Of a stretch of DNA of 64,000 nucleotides, positions 12,180 to 24,538 are shown piece by piece. Every line of letters starts with the position of its first letter. The stretch's first letter is position 1. Under the pieces are notes generated by a model, which worked only from the letters and a program-made list of their open reading frames with translations, did no database searches and was not told the DNA's origin. Origin of the DNA: Selaginella moellendorffii (lineage: Eukaryota > Streptophyta > Lycopodiopsida > Selaginellales > Selaginellaceae); the NCBI RefSeq assembly GCF_000143415.4, contig NW_003314285.1, positions 967,451 to 1,031,450 of the forward strand, given 5' to 3'. The translations under genes were made by a program, and so were the position numbers.

Positions 12180-12695
12180 GATATTATTATATATACAAGT
12201 GGTTCTGACACTATTATAATTCTGAAGTCCCATTTTTGAGACTGATAATTTAAACTTTCAAGAACCCCTAGATCTTTTCTTAGTATAAATACTGACAAGG
12301 GATGCTTTCAACATTAAAATTTCAATTTGCTTAGAGTGTAGGAATGACTAAAGAAAATATTATTGTTACTCACACTTAACCCCCATGCATTCATATGAGT
12401 CTTCATCTCTGTCTCCAACTTCTATCAACATTCCACCCTTCCCTCCACACAACAATCGTTGTGAGGCTTTTTCTTTTGTAGCCCCAAGTGTGACTAAACA
12501 AGAGATCCCTCTTCCAGATAATGTTTTAGATATTGCTATTAAAGATGAATTGCCTCATGTGCTTTAAGAGCGATGCCAAATGTTTTTTCAAGATCTTGCT
12601 CTAGATATAGCTGAAACTTTTGAAAGAATGAACACATATTATCTCCAGTGTCCCATTTGCTACCTTTATTTAGATAAAGGAAGGCTGTATGGGTT
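12180..12695 (+). pseudogene. Zinc-finger-like gene, 5' part (X copy 2), cut by element E
   Basis: It aligns with 1-475 of the window, including the TATAAATA box (about 12283), the Pro/Ser-rich stretch (12385-12567) and the CPICYLYLD start of the finger. Similarity stops at 12695 within the codons for the GCMG segment, exactly where the LTR of element E begins, so E inserted into this gene. The 3' part of the gene and about 420 bp of the neighbouring methyltransferase-like gene are absent on the far side of E. Confidence 0.6.
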
Positions 12696-12860
12696 TGTTA
12701 GGGCGTGGCCACCGAGAGAGTGAGAGAGAGAGAGGGAATCTTCTGGTCCTTAGAATATTCCCCATCTTCCTTGTATAAAACCCTTGCCTCACAAGGGCAA
12801 AGGGGGGCATTTTGCGGAGAGTAGTGAAGCATTTCTCGTGTTTGAGCGAGCATTGGGGGA
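12696..12860 (+). repeat. Element E 5' LTR (3' border uncertain)
   Basis: It begins TGTTAGGGCG at the break in the X sequence, carries a GA microsatellite (12716-12737) and a TATAAAA box near 12774. An AATAAA lies at 12880-12886 followed by TGGTGAACCTGGCG. The LTR end and primer site are not settled because no 3' LTR survives for comparison. Confidence 0.55.
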
Positions 12861-14031
12861 AGCGCCCCTCCTTCCCCCAATAAATGGTGAACCTGGCGTG
12901 ATGCGCAGGACTTTTTGAAGCGTCATTTCTCTCTTTTTTTTTGGCCGCAGACTTTGGGAAGGAATTCCTTGTTCATCTTGCGGTGGTTTTCTTTGATTTT
13001 GAGTGTGTTGGATAGGTCTGGAGCTCCTATTTCCAGCAAGGTATGGCGCTCATCAAGCCGTGTAGTATTTGAAGAGATACAATGTTTCTTAGCTCGGTCG
13101 AATGAGCATTTTGGGGTTTTCACTTTCTCGCCTGGATCCTCGGCCAAATTTCTCAATGTAGTGCATTTGGGCTTGTAGATGTGGCCTAGATCTATGAGTA
13201 GTGGTAGTTCTTGCCACTAGATTTGGGCGAATTGACGGCATGCAAAAGAATTTTTCTTCTCCAGCTAGATTGAGTTATATTTGTGGTAGGAATTCATGCT
13301 CCTCCAGGCTTGGGTTTTGGATGCCGTTTATTTCTAGAGGTGCTCCTAGTCCTAGGCTTTCAAGAAGTACCAATGGCGCCTTAGTGTCAATCTACATCAT
13401 GGACATGCACATGTTTTTCCACAATGTTGGCATTCTAGGCTACCTCTTTGTGGATTTCAGGGAATATTGAGGCGGTTTCTTCCCAAATTCTTGCAATAGA
13501 AGGTAGATAGGGCTGAGCTCTTTCCAATAAGCCCACCAACAATCAAAATGGAGAAGGATCGAGACTAGAGGCCTCATTTTTCTCTTTTGGGTTTTCTCCT
13601 TGGGAACGAAGCAATCTTCAAGGAACAGGTAACCGTAGGAACAGGAACAGGAGGAGTAGGAACAAGAGTTGGTGTAGGAATAGGGACAAAAGGAATAGGC
13701 ATAGGGATAGGAGTTGGTGTCGGAGCAAGTGTAGGGGTAGGAGTGAGAGTAGGGCTTACCGGTTATAGGTACTTGGCTACTGGTTACCGGCTACCAGCTA
13801 CTCCCGCAGCTACTCTAGTGGCTGCTCTAGCGGCTACCCCGGTTACCGGCTACCGGCTACTCCAGTGGCTCCTTCAGCGGCTATTCCAGTGGCTACTCCG
13901 GCGGTTATTCTATGGGTCAATGGTTACGTGTGCTTGAGGCCTACATCTCCTTCCATTTCTCTTCGTCATAGGCATTTTGAGCAACTTGAGCACTAGCCTA
14001 TAGTCTTTTTGCTCCTGTCAACCCAGTTGCC
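12861..14031 (+). other. Element E leader region
   Basis: About 1.1 kb between LTR and gag with no convincing gene. Short ORFs on both strands (12915-13178, 13201-13470) show no domain. It includes the minisatellite at 13620-13910. Long leaders are common in Tat/Ogre elements. Confidence 0.5.
13620..13910 (+). repeat. Minisatellite in the E leader
   Basis: First half: degenerate GGAACAGGA/GGTGTAGGA units. Second half: GGCTACC/GGTTACCGGCTAC and GCTACTCC units. The Gly/Val-rich ORF across it is a composition effect. Confidence 0.75.
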
Positions 14032-15289
14032 TTGACCGGGCATTTGCAGTGTTCAGGGTATTTGATGCCAGTACAAACTAGACGTACGACAAATTGGCGC
14101 CCTTTTACCATACCTCAAGGCCCTAAGGTACGTAGTAAACTTTCTAACATCCAAAGGCAGCTTAGGTACAACATTGCACCTTTTCGGGCCGAGTCTTCTT
14201 CATCCTCGGCAGATTCCAGTGATTTCGATCTATGAGCTATGGCGCAGCCACCTTTAGCTCGACCTCAGCTCCATGTTTTGCAAAAGGGGAGTGATTTGCC
14301 AACCTTCTCAGGTGTTGGAACAGTCTCTCCAACATCGCATATCAGTCGCTTTGATTACTACTGCACCACAAACATGATCGTCAATGATGATCGTATGTGT
14401 GCAGTCTCTTGAAGGCAAAGCAGCAACTTGAGTAGATTCTCTCCTCCCAGAGGACCGGACAGACTTCCAAACACTACTTGCTTCTTTCAGAGAGCGCTTC
14501 GTTGAAGAAAAACCCATAAATCAGCTACTTGTCGACCTCTTTTTGTTCCGGCAGGGTGCTCACAAGTCTGTTCCTGACTATATCACACGGTTTTGAGCTT
14601 ACTGGAAGTAGTGTTGGGAACGCCCAGTAGTCCAAGATGAGCAACAGGGGATCACAACATTCACAGCAGGTCTGCGTGGGAACTTGTAGCAGAAACTTCT
14701 TAAGAAGACTTTCAAGTCTTGCCGTGAAGCATTTTTGTTTGCTACAAAGTTGGAAAGAGAGCTTCTGGTTGACTTAGGGATTGCTAGAGTTGATTTTGAC
14801 CAAGCCATCACCCCGTCAGAGTCACCTTGTGCAGCTGTTCGCCCATCCATACCAAAGCCTGTCGCTATTGAGCATACATCTCCGGCTCTTGAGAACTTTG
14901 CCAACGAGATGTGGCAGCTAAAGGAGATCATTCTTCAACAACAGTCCCACCATGACAAACTGCTCCAAGAGCTGGTGGAGTCCAGGAAAGAGGCCACTAC
15001 AGCTCGGGAACGCAGATTTAAGTCCCGTTGGTGCACTCATTGCGAAACAAACACACACAACACACAGTGCTGCTTCAAGCTTCACCCAGAGATTCGGCCT
15101 CCATCCTCTCAATGTGTCCAACAACATCCCTTTGCTGATAATTCCACATCGTCTCGGGGTCCAGAGACATATCAAGAGCAGTTGGAGCGACAAGCAATTG
15201 AGACCGCCCCTTCGTCAAGCAAAGGCAAGGCACCAGCCTCATCGGTCAACACGATTTTGGTAGCTAAGGAACTCTATAGGCAACAGTAG
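14032..15289 (+). pseudogene. Element E gag
   Basis: A basic N-terminus (14032-14235) is followed, in a shifted frame with several stops, by a gag-like core (near 14270-14720: LPTFSG, then FRERFVEEKPINQ and a DYITRF motif). The open part 14735-15289 has a helical region (14890-15000) and a Cys/His cluster WCTHCETNTHNTQCCFKLHP at about 15030-15090, an atypical knuckle. The frame ends at a TAG (15287) followed by Gln/Thr codons in the same frame. Gag would form the virus-like particle. It is defective. Confidence 0.6.
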
Positions 15290-16626
15290 CAAACTGCAGC
15301 TACTCGAGCCCAAGCGAAGAAGAAGGTAGCCGCTCAGTCTGCCACAGATCCCCCGGTGCCGGTTGAGAGTGAATCTCCATTGGCATCAGGCCCAGTGACA
15401 CAGAGGGTGGCTTGTAAGCTCCCCTTCAAGTCACTACTCTCTTCTCCTCCTGGGATCCCACCAACAGCTATTCCTATTCTGGAGCCGGTTCTTCAGCAGC
15501 TGGTTGACACTCCCGTCACCTTTTCGCTCCGAGACATGTTGTGTCTTATCCCGGGATTTGGCCAGCGTTTGGAGGAGTTTGCACGGTCAGGACCACTAGA
15601 GAGCACTCTCAAGAGGACTCCTCAAGAGGTGCACATTGTCGATATGACAAAATATGGTGGAGATCCTAGTCCATTCTTTGTCCTAGTATAGATTGGTACT
15701 TCCTCTTGTAAGATGGATGCTTTGGTTGACTCTGGTTCTGGAAGCAACATTATCTCTCTCGAGGCTACCCTTTCAACACAGCTACAGATCACTGAGAGCT
15801 CCTCCATCATGCTCAAAACCTTCGCAAACCACACCGTTCCTCCGACAGGAATTTGCTGTGATGTCAAGGTCTCAGTGCAGGGTGTTGTTTCTAAGGTAGA
15901 TTTCCTCGTGGTTGACTACCAACGTCTTGGAACGTCCTCTTTGAAGGACTCTATCATCCTTGGCTGCTCATGGCAAGTCGCAGCCCATTGCACCATTGAT
16001 AGTGCACAAGGCAGGTTGGAAATTAGCGATGGAACCCATAGCACCACCTTTCTCAACAACCACGGCAGAGCTCTTTCTCAGCAAGCCTAGCAAGCTCGGA
16101 CTAAGATGGCCTCCACACTGTACTTTCCTCCTGAGCTCACAGAGGTTTTTCCTGAGTTAGCAGGGGCATCAACCATCTATATGATGGATGCTTTCTCATG
16201 CAATGCAATTGACATGGTTGGAGGTGAGTCAGGTAGCCTAAGACATCTCTCAGCTTCACTCTCTTTATTTGAGAGTAAGGCCAAGCCTCTAGACAGGCCC
16301 TCTTTATTCAATGATAGGGCTTATAGAGTATGGGTTGCTACATCCAGCTTTCCGGAGTGTCTCTCGGTAGAGGAAGGGCTTCTCGACTCGTTTCTTGCAT
16401 GGGACCGACTTTCTCTATGGAGCTAGATGACATAGTCGCTTCAGACCAGGCCCATCTTTCGCAGGACACAGCCAAACTCAATCCTCCTCAACAACTATCT
16501 GAGGTGTTACACAGCCAGCATCTTCCAACTAAAATCGCGGTAGCTGACGACTCCGAGCGTATTTTGTCATGCTGTTTTTTGGAGACGGAAGATGACATCC
16601 AATCACACAACTAGCAGGAAGAATCA
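15290..16626 (+). pseudogene. Element E protease region
   Basis: The gag frame continues through TAG codons at 15689 and 16088. The aspartic protease signature is ALVDSGSGSNIIS at 15716-15754, with the downstream IILGCSW motif near 15950-15975 that closes the retropepsin fold. A frameshift near 16330-16430 moves the reading to the next frame (16330-16614), ending in TAG at 16612. Protease would cut the Gag-Pol polyprotein. Confidence 0.6.
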
Positions 16627-16638
16627 AGCAAATAGAAC

Positions 16639-17360
16639 ATGTTTCATGCAAGTTATAGCTCTTTGAGTTCAGAATTTCCTACCGTGGAGCCCCCGGTACA
16701 GATCCAAGGGTATTACACTGAAACTTTAGCATCAGACTTGGACTGGACTTTGGTGGAGGATCTCCCTTCACTTGTGGAGTACCTGGCTGCAGTCCTTGCA
16801 TTGGACATTGAGCGCTCAGAGCATCAGAAGCAAAGAGAACAACAAACAAAGACTTTGGATCCAACAGCAATGTTCTTACCAGACTTACCAGAGACGGTCT
16901 TGCCGGATGTGGTGTCCCCAGCATCTTTATTTGAGGAAGAGGCCACTCTTATGATTACAGCTTATTTTGACGGTGCTTTCTGCCCCAAAAACTAGGTTGC
17001 TGGCATTGGAGTTTGGATGATTGATTCTGCGGAGAACAAAGTAGCTAACCTCTCTATCACTTTGCCAGCAACATCAGCTAATGAAGCAGATTACTTGGCA
17101 GCCATCAGTGCCATGAAGTTGGCCACAGATCTCAAGTTTAGGTGAGTCACTTTCATTGGAGATGCACAACTCATCATACGCCAACTTACTGGAGAATACC
17201 AAGTTCGCAAAGAGAACCTGAAAGAGCTATGGTAGCAGGCGGTCAACCTAAAGGATGAGTTCTCTGAGGTGTCTTTTCAAAGTGTCCCCTGTGAAAAAAA
17301 CTTTTGGGCAGATAGGTTATCACATCAAGCAATCACCATGATGCGAGAGGCAAAAGGCAC
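16639..17360 (+). pseudogene. Element E extra (archaeal-type) RNase H, upstream of RT
   Basis: RNase H signatures in order: AYFDGAF (first Asp, near 16967), SANEADYLAAISAMKLA (Glu, near 17085), FIGDAQLIIRQLTGEY (Asp, near 17160), and FWADRLSHQA (last Asp, near 17310). All four catalytic acids are present. In-frame stops are TAG 16993, TGA near 17143 and TAG 17233, with frame otherwise kept. This second RNase H is characteristic of Tat-lineage elements, but here it precedes RT rather than following the RT-linked RNase H. Confidence 0.65.
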
Positions 17361-18134
17361 TCCCTGCTCTTTGGTTTCCAGAGTCAGGGAGGAATCAAAG
17401 ATAGATGAACCCCCTGAGCCCAAGGTTTCTCCAGACTCCAGGGTTCATGCCATTTTTCTAGGTGATGACAAGGACCCGGTCTTTATCGCCACATCGCTTG
17501 CTTCAACAAACACAGCAAAGCTCTTGGATCTCCTTCACTGTTTCAAGGACGTGTTTGCTTGGGACTACAGCCAGCTCTCAGGAGTTCCCATGGACACAAT
17601 CATGCACAGTATCATGCTTTCAGAGTCAGCCAAACCAGTCCATCAAAAAATGCGGCATTTCAGCCCAGTAGCTCACTTAGAGATGAAGTTGGAGATCGAG
17701 CGACTTCTGGCAGCCGGCTTTATTTACCCTTTGGAGAGCTCAGAGTGGGTGGCCAATCTCGTCCCTGCACGCAAGGCAAATGGAAAACTTTGCCTCTGTG
17801 TTGACTTTCGAGACTTGAACAAGGCAATTGCGAAAGATCACTTTCCAACTCCGTTTATCAATGCAATTGTGGATGAAATGGCTGGCCACCGGTACTACTC
17901 TTTCATGGATGGCTTTTCAGGGTACAACCAGATCTTCATTCATCCAGATCATTGAGATCTTACAGCCTTCCGGACACCTTGGGGTGCCTTTGCTTTCAAC
18001 GTCCTCCCATTCAGCTTGTGTAATGCCGAAGCTACTTTTCAGCGCTTTATGACCCACGCCTTTCATAACTTGATTGGAGGCACCTTGAGGGTGTATATGG
18101 ATGATTTGTGCACAACCTCTGACTCCTTTGAGGA
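17361..18134 (+). pseudogene. Element E reverse transcriptase, 5' part
   Basis: RT blocks: LEIERLLAAGFIYP (near 17690), CVDFRDLNKA (near 17800), the YYSFMDGFSGYNQI block with catalytic Asp (near 17900), a TGA at 17953-17955, then a FSLCNAEATFQR block (near 18010) and VYMDDL (near 18094-18108) with the catalytic Asp pair. The frame is interrupted by A1 at 18134 and resumes after one copy of the GAGGA duplication at 25471 in the matching frame. Confidence 0.75.
18130..18134. repeat. Target-site duplication GAGGA, left of A1
   Basis: GAGGA precedes the A1 LTR and recurs at 25471-25475 directly after the 3' LTR. It proves A1 inserted here by integrase and that no rearrangement has occurred since. 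Confidence 0.9.
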
Positions 18135-19054
18135 TGTTGCGAATGTGACTTCGGGTATCGAAAGATACTTGTCGACCAGTCCTTACGGGCACTCTTTCCT
18201 TACTGCCATGACGGCAGGAGGTCGGTACTGCTGGTTCCCTTTATTAGCCCCTCTTGTCCAAGTGTTAGTAAACTGGACTTAGCATCTGTACTTGGCCGGA
18301 TGAGCATAAGGACGGAATTCCTAAGTGTCTATTTTGCCAAGCATACTTGGCCCGGCTTTTTAGTTCTCTTTTGCTCTGTCTTGCACTGGCTTGGCAAGAA
18401 CCCTCGCGTATTGAGACTAGTCCCTCAATATCGCCGGATGATAGCTTACCGTGTCTGCCAAACACCCTTGCTATCATATCCTTTGTGTTGGTCTCATTTC
18501 GGTCCTAAATGCTAAATATGGAAAGTGTCTAGATTAGCTCATTTGGCATATCTACGGAATGTAGAGATCGGCCTAAACACAATAGTGTTCGTCCCGTGTC
18601 CAAATTCGCAATCTAAGGACATTCCATATTTAGTAAGTTTCGGACTTGTCCCAGAGACTAACTCCTGGTACTAAGGGAGGCTTGGGGTGAAAGCCCAAAG
18701 CGTGTGTCCCTCAAGGGGGGGGGGGCTGTGCGGGGTTCCAAATGTATAGTAGGGATAGTGGTTGGAATGCATGTCCGACCACCTGAGACATTAGTTTGGC
18801 TTCCGCTGGGCTGTGTCGCTCCTTGTTCTGCGTCCGGCTTGGGTCTAAGCCCAAGCTCCACGTTGCTCTAGTCGGTGGAGTACCCTCCTTCTCGCGTTAG
18901 GCCACCGGTATGCCAAAATTGTGCCAGACTCCGTCTGACACCATTTTGCGTGCAGGTGCTGGATACGGGGAGCTGGTGCTCGTGGGATTGTACCGGACCC
19001 TCGTTTCGTAGCGCAACGGGCTTGGAGTTCGGCTCCAAATTCAGGTGCGCTACA
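18135..19054 (+). repeat. A1 5' LTR
   Basis: It starts TGTTGCGAATG and ends GTGCGCTACA. It includes an 11-G run (18715-18725). It contains the ORFs 18300-18515 and 18875 onward, which are not genes because the same sequence forms both LTRs. Confidence 0.93.
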
Positions 19055-19056
19055 TT

Positions 19057-19067
19057 TGGTATCAGAG
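19057..19067 (+). promoter_or_regulatory. A1 primer binding site (tRNA-iMet)
   Basis: TGGTATCAGAG lies 2 bp after the LTR and is complementary to the 3' end of plant initiator methionine tRNA, the usual primer for plant chromoviruses. Confidence 0.9.
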
Positions 19068-19245
19068 GAATTGTCTCAGCGATTTCTATCCAACTTTTGT
19101 CGGATTTTCTGACTCAAGTTGCATACGCAGAGACTTTTCTAGTAGATCTGAAGCGACCTGTGTAGGATTAGTTGGATTGCACCATTCGGTAAGAACGTTG
19201 TATGCATGTTCAGTTACTGATAGAGGCATGCATGCAGCTAGCAGG

Positions 19246-22200
19246 ATGGTGAAGAGGAACCGTGCTGATGACGCTGAAACCTCTAGACGGGCGAATCGAG
19301 AGGAGGAAACTCCTGCTAGAGATGCTGCGGAAGGGGCTGAGGCCGAGTCGGAAGAGGAAGAGCCAGATGCTGCGGCATTGCAGCGTACGGCTCAGGAAGT
19401 TGAGATCGAGAATTTGCGAAGGGAGATTCGCAAATTGAAGAAGGAGAACAAGAAGAGGAAGAAAGAAGCTGAGGTAGCTAAACCAGCTAAGCCTAAGCAA
19501 CCGGACTCCTCTTCGAGTTCTGAGGACGATGAAGTTCTGCAGCCGCCCCCGGTTGCACGAGTTTCAAAGTTCAAGCCTCCGAAACCACCTAATTTCAGAG
19601 GCATGCGGGACTATCAGGTTTTGGAAGACTGGGTCTACGATATGGAGAACTACTTCATAGCGGCAGACGTAGATGATCGTACGAAAGTTGCGTGCGCGCA
19701 ATCCTTTCTCACCGATCATGCCAAAACTTGGTGGCGCCAGGTGTGTGCTGAAAAAGGGCAGACTAGAAGTTGGACCAAGATGCGGTCTCGTATCCGTAAG
19801 GAATACTTGCCGGATGATCTTGGTCTGAGACTTCGCGCAGAGCTGCGACGGTTAAAGCAGCGAGGGGACCTTATGCATTACGTTAATGCGTTTGCTCAGA
19901 AGCGCATTATGATTGCAAATATGAGTGACGAAGATGCTCGGAGTTATTTCCTGGAGGGTTTAAGTTCACTTTCTCGAAATGAGATTTTGAAGTTTAAGCC
20001 GAAGACGTACCTGGAGTGTAAAGAGGCAGCACAGCAAGTTGCCTTTAGTCACTCGCTCATAGAACAATATCAGCAATCGTATGCTGGTAACTCGGACAAG
20101 AATAAAAATTCTGGGAATAGGCAAGGTGATCGGAAACAAAGGGTGGAAAGTAGGTACCGCCCTGGGGGCTCACAAGCTACGGTGAATAAAGGTGGTGGTG
20201 GTTGGAGACCACCAGCAGCTTCTTCTGGTCCTAGGCCCTCTGTTCCTCCTCCTGGTGGGTACAAGCAGCAGCAACCTACAAAACCTGCTCCTAGCGGAAC
20301 GGGTAGTGTGGGTCATTGCTTCCATTGTGGAGAGTCGGGACATAGGTCCTCGGAATGTCCCAACAAGCATAAGACAAGGTCTCGAGTTAATGTCATGAGG
20401 GAAGACGGTGGTGGTGAAGCCGAAGGGGTTGACGAGTTGGTCAATGCAGACTATGAGGAAGAAGAGGTGAGTAACTTTCGTTGCTTTCCTCAAGCTTTTC
20501 TTGCAGTCAATGCAAACACTGATCCGTTAATGTATCTGGTAGGCTTTGTCCGTGGACACCGAATCCGAGTGATGATTGACACGGGAGCTACGCACAGCGT
20601 GATATCGGAAGACTTAGTTAAGTTGTTAGGATTGAATGCTGAGCAAATGTCGTCTATGCACTTCCGGTTTGCGGAAGGTGGGCAAGTAGCCAGAAAGTTT
20701 GTGAGTGATGTTCCAATAAAGATATCCAAGTGGAAAGAAAGAGTGGACTTGGTAGTGTTGAAGATACCAGATTTTCAGATGGTGTTTGGTATGGATTTCT
20801 TCAACAAGTATATAAAAGGGATTTATGGTGCTGGACAAAGTCGTATCACATTGAAGTCAGAAGGACATCCTGATGTATCCTTTCAGTTGCAAAAGCGTTC
20901 CTCAAAAGATTGGGATGCAAAGTTCCTGACTGCGAGGGCCGTTCAAAAAGCAGCTAAGAGGGGATGTCAGACCTTTTGGGTTCAAGTGATGGAAGCTGAG
21001 GGTGTTGGTGACTCAGTACGAATCGGCGATGGGGTTGATCCTGTACCAAAAAGGATATTGGAGTTGTTGGCGAGGAATCAGGATATCTTTCCGAAGGATT
21101 TGCCGTCAGGGCTACCTCCTAGCCGTGAGGTTGATCATCGGATTGAGATTATTCCGGGTTCTAAACCACCTACGAAAGCTCCATATCGGTTGAACATCAA
21201 GGAGATGGCTGAACTCAAGAAGCAACTCACGGAGCTTCTTGACAAAGGTCATATCCGACCAAGCAAGTCACCTTATGGAGCGCCGGTCCTCTTCGTTATG
21301 AAAAAGGATGGAACCATGAGGATGTGTATTGACTATCGGGCACTCAATAAGATCACGGTTAAAAACAGTTATCCTTTGCCTCGCATTGATGACTTGTTTG
21401 ACCAACTCTTAAAGGCTAAGTATTTTACGCGACTTGATTTGCGGTCCGGATATCATCAGATACGGGTGGCGGATCAGGATGTGGAGAAGACAGCCTTTAA
21501 GACTCGGTACGGATCTTATGAGTTCCTTGTCATGCCATTCGGGTTATGCAATGCTCCGGCAACGTTCAGCACTGAGATTATTTGGATGCATTTGTTGTCC
21601 TGTATATCGACGATGTTCTAGTCTTTAGTGAAACATTGGAGGATCATTTGAAACACTTGGAGCTGGTGTTTCAGAAATTGCGCGAACACAAACTGTATGC
21701 TAAGGAAAGTAAATGCGCTTTTGGTCAATTGCGCGTAAACTTTCTCGGACATATAGTTGGTGATGGCGTGATTGAGGTCGATCCAAAGAAGGTGGAAGTG
21801 GTGAAGTCCTGGGAAGTTCCAACCACTGTATCAGATGTTCGTTCCTTTCTCGGTTTGGCGGGATACTATCGCAAGTTTGTCCGCAATTTTGCAAGAATTG
21901 CTCTTCCGTTGACTGAGTTGACGAAGAGTAGTATTCCGTTTCATTGGACACCAGCTTGCCAGCGTGCTTTTGCACGGTTGAAGGAGATCTTGACTACGGT
22001 TCCTGTTCTCAGGATCCCAGATCTTGATAAACCCTTCGAAGTGCATTGTGATGCATCTGGCTATGCTATTGGTGCCGTGTTGCAGCAAGATTGTGACAAA
22101 GCGGTTGGTGTTACGCTAAGGCGACATGGTTGTCCCGTTGCGTTCTATTCCAAAAAATTGGATGAGACCCAACGAAGATGGCCAACGCATGAGAAAGAGA

Positions 22201-23943
22201 TGTTTGCTATAGTGTCGGCCCTAGAACACTGGAGACACTACTTGGGTGGACATACCAAGGTTTATACAGATAGTAACACACTAAGCTACTTTGCTACGCA
22301 GCCTAAGCTTACGCCGAAGCAGGCTCGTTGGCAAGAGAAGCTTGCTAGATATGATATTGAAATCATATATAAACCTGGTAAAGACAATATTGTTCCGGAT
22401 GCGTTGAGTCGTCAAGCTCAGTTCCGGGCAATATCGGCAATCAGTTCAGACTGGTTGAAGGACGTTCGGGCTTCGTATGGAAGTGATCCATTGGCGAAGG
22501 CAATCTTATGCCGTGCGGGGTTGTTGAAGCAGAGCCCTGGTAGCGAAGCAGCAAAAGTTGCTAGTCGCACTAATGCGAAGCTTCACTTCTCAGTTCGGGA
22601 TGGGCTTATATTTTATAAGCAAGGAAAGATTGTATCTTCCCTCTAAGGATCTTCAGCAGTTATTTCTGCGGGAACATCATGATGTTCCAGCAGCGGGACA
22701 TGGTGGGAAGCGAAAGACTCTGGCTTCGTTGAAAAAGGGATTTTTCTGGTCTGGTATGGAAGGTGATGTAGCGGATTATGTCCGTTCCTACCCTATATGT
22801 CAGCAATGTAAGCGCAGAACTGAGAAGCAGGCTGGAAAGTTGCAGTGCATTCCAGCACCAGCATGGCCATTTCAAAGTGTGACACTTGATTTCGTCACTT
22901 GTTTGCCGAAGTCTAAGGGTTATGATACTTTGATGGTGGTTGTGGATCGGTTGTCAAAGATTGCACACTTCATTCCAACTATGGGAACAGTAAATGCGAA
23001 ACAAGCAGCAAAGCTCTTTTTCCATGAAGTAGTGCGAGTTCGTGGTCTTCCTGAAGAAATGATCTCAGATAGAGATTCAAGGTTTACGGGGAAGTTTTGG
23101 GGAACCCTATTCCAGTTGTTTGGTACCAAGTTGAAGTTTAGTACGGCTTATCATCCTCAAACTGATGGGCAGACCGAACGCGTGAATGCTCAAGTTGAGG
23201 ATTATCTGCGGTACTATGTCGCGGCGGACCAACGCGACTGGGTTGAGCATTTGGATACAGCAGAAATTTGTTATAACAACACATTTCACAGCGCTATAGG
23301 CTGTTCTCCATGGGAGATGTTGCAAGGGAATGCTCGTGGGGTTCCTCAACAGATTGTTGTCCCAAAACCAATGACCGAGGTGTTGGTCCCAGCCGTGGAA
23401 ACTTATGCGGAGCAGCTACGCCAAGGTTGGTCTAAAGCTACCGAGGCGATGGGCAAAGCTCAGGATAGGTATCGACGTGATAAGGATCAGCATCGTCGGG
23501 ATGTATCCTATCGAGTGGGAGATCAGGTGTGGCTATCTTCCCGCAACTTGAACATTAAGGGTTCTTTGTCTCGGAAGTTCTTGCCGAGATATGTTGGACC
23601 CTATCGGGTGTTAAAACGTCTTGGTGATGTATCCTATCGGTTGGATCTGCCTGCGGAGATGTCCAATGTTCATAATGTATTTCATGCCAATTTATTGGCA
23701 CCTTACACTATGGATGTTGCACGTCAACGGGAGATTCGTCCACTGCCAGACGTTGTGGATGGTGAACCTGAGTATGAAGTCGAAGCTATTTTGGATTCGC
23801 GTTGGCTTAAACGTGCCAAACGTCGGGAGTATCTCGTTAAGTGGAAAGGTTACCCAACTTGTGAATCAACTTGGGAACCTCTTAGTAATCTTACACATGC
23901 TCGTGAGCTTGTCACGGAGTATGAGCATTGTAATAAAGATTAG
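19246..23943 (+). pseudogene. A1 gag-pol with chromodomain
   Basis: Start chosen at ATG 19246, downstream of the primer site, not at the alternative start inside the LTR. Order: acidic coiled N-terminus (19300-19480); gag core with AKTWWRQV (near 19720); CCHC knuckle [14 protein letters not shown] (near 20316-20360); protease [12 protein letters not shown] (near 20570); RT with YRALNKI and [10 protein letters not shown] (to 21620); RNase H with HCDASGYAIGAVL (near 22045) and VYTDSNTL (near 22260); integrase HHCC finger (22670-22810) and D,D,E residues (LDFVTCLP, SDRDSRF, QTERVN); a GPY/F module near 23590; chromodomain 23768-23935. A 19-bp deletion after 21573 and a 1-bp insertion near 22622 break the frame. 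D, though older, keeps both spots, which shows these are A1-specific lesions. Confidence 0.92.
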
Positions 23944-24538
23944 TTTTTGTAAATCTTGTAATAAATCTTGCAAATTAATAAAGTAAAATATTTCTATCAC
24001 TCAAAGTGTCATTTCTCTCGATCATTTGTACTTGGGTCAGTTTTGGCAGGCTGACTTCGGCACTTCAGTGCATGGGTCCAATCCATAACCATGGGGATAA
24101 CTATTATAGACTGATCACAAGTCCCCGCCTCTCTCTCGATGACTCATTTTCAAAAAGGGGCGTGGTCGTGTAAACAACTTTCTCTACCAGTTTATAATAG
24201 TTGTCTAAATCTTCCCGACGGGGTTGATTTCTTGCTCAGGGGCAGTTGGGCCTCTGGCCTTCTCCCTATATCCCTGCGGGCAGGGATGTATCATTCCTTT
24301 GTAAGCCGAGTGGTACTCGGAGCAGCAAGGGTGGCTAACTCCGTTGGTCATTTCCTTGTCGGCGACGGCCGGAGGGTGTCTGAGTCTTAGCGTCTTTTGA
24401 CGTAGAGGAGAGGTCGTTCCATAACTCATTTAAGTCGGTGCATTTCCCACATAGTGTGCTTTCCGTTAACTTTCGGGGTTGTTTCCTTGACGGTTTGCTA
24501 GACTCGGGTATGCATCGACGAGGACGTCGATCTTCCCC
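23944..24538 (+). other. A1 3' non-coding region
   Basis: About 600 bp between the chromodomain stop and the polypurine tract, matched on the minus strand at 58861-59451 in D. Its conservation between A1 and D without an open frame suggests a cis-acting role, but no motif is recognised. ORFs at 24139-24390 and 24438 onward are not supported. Confidence 0.6.

Noticed and set aside
18300-19165. ORFs repeated at 24438-25521 and 62738-63803
   Set aside because: They lie in the A-family LTRs; repetition reflects the LTRs, not genes.
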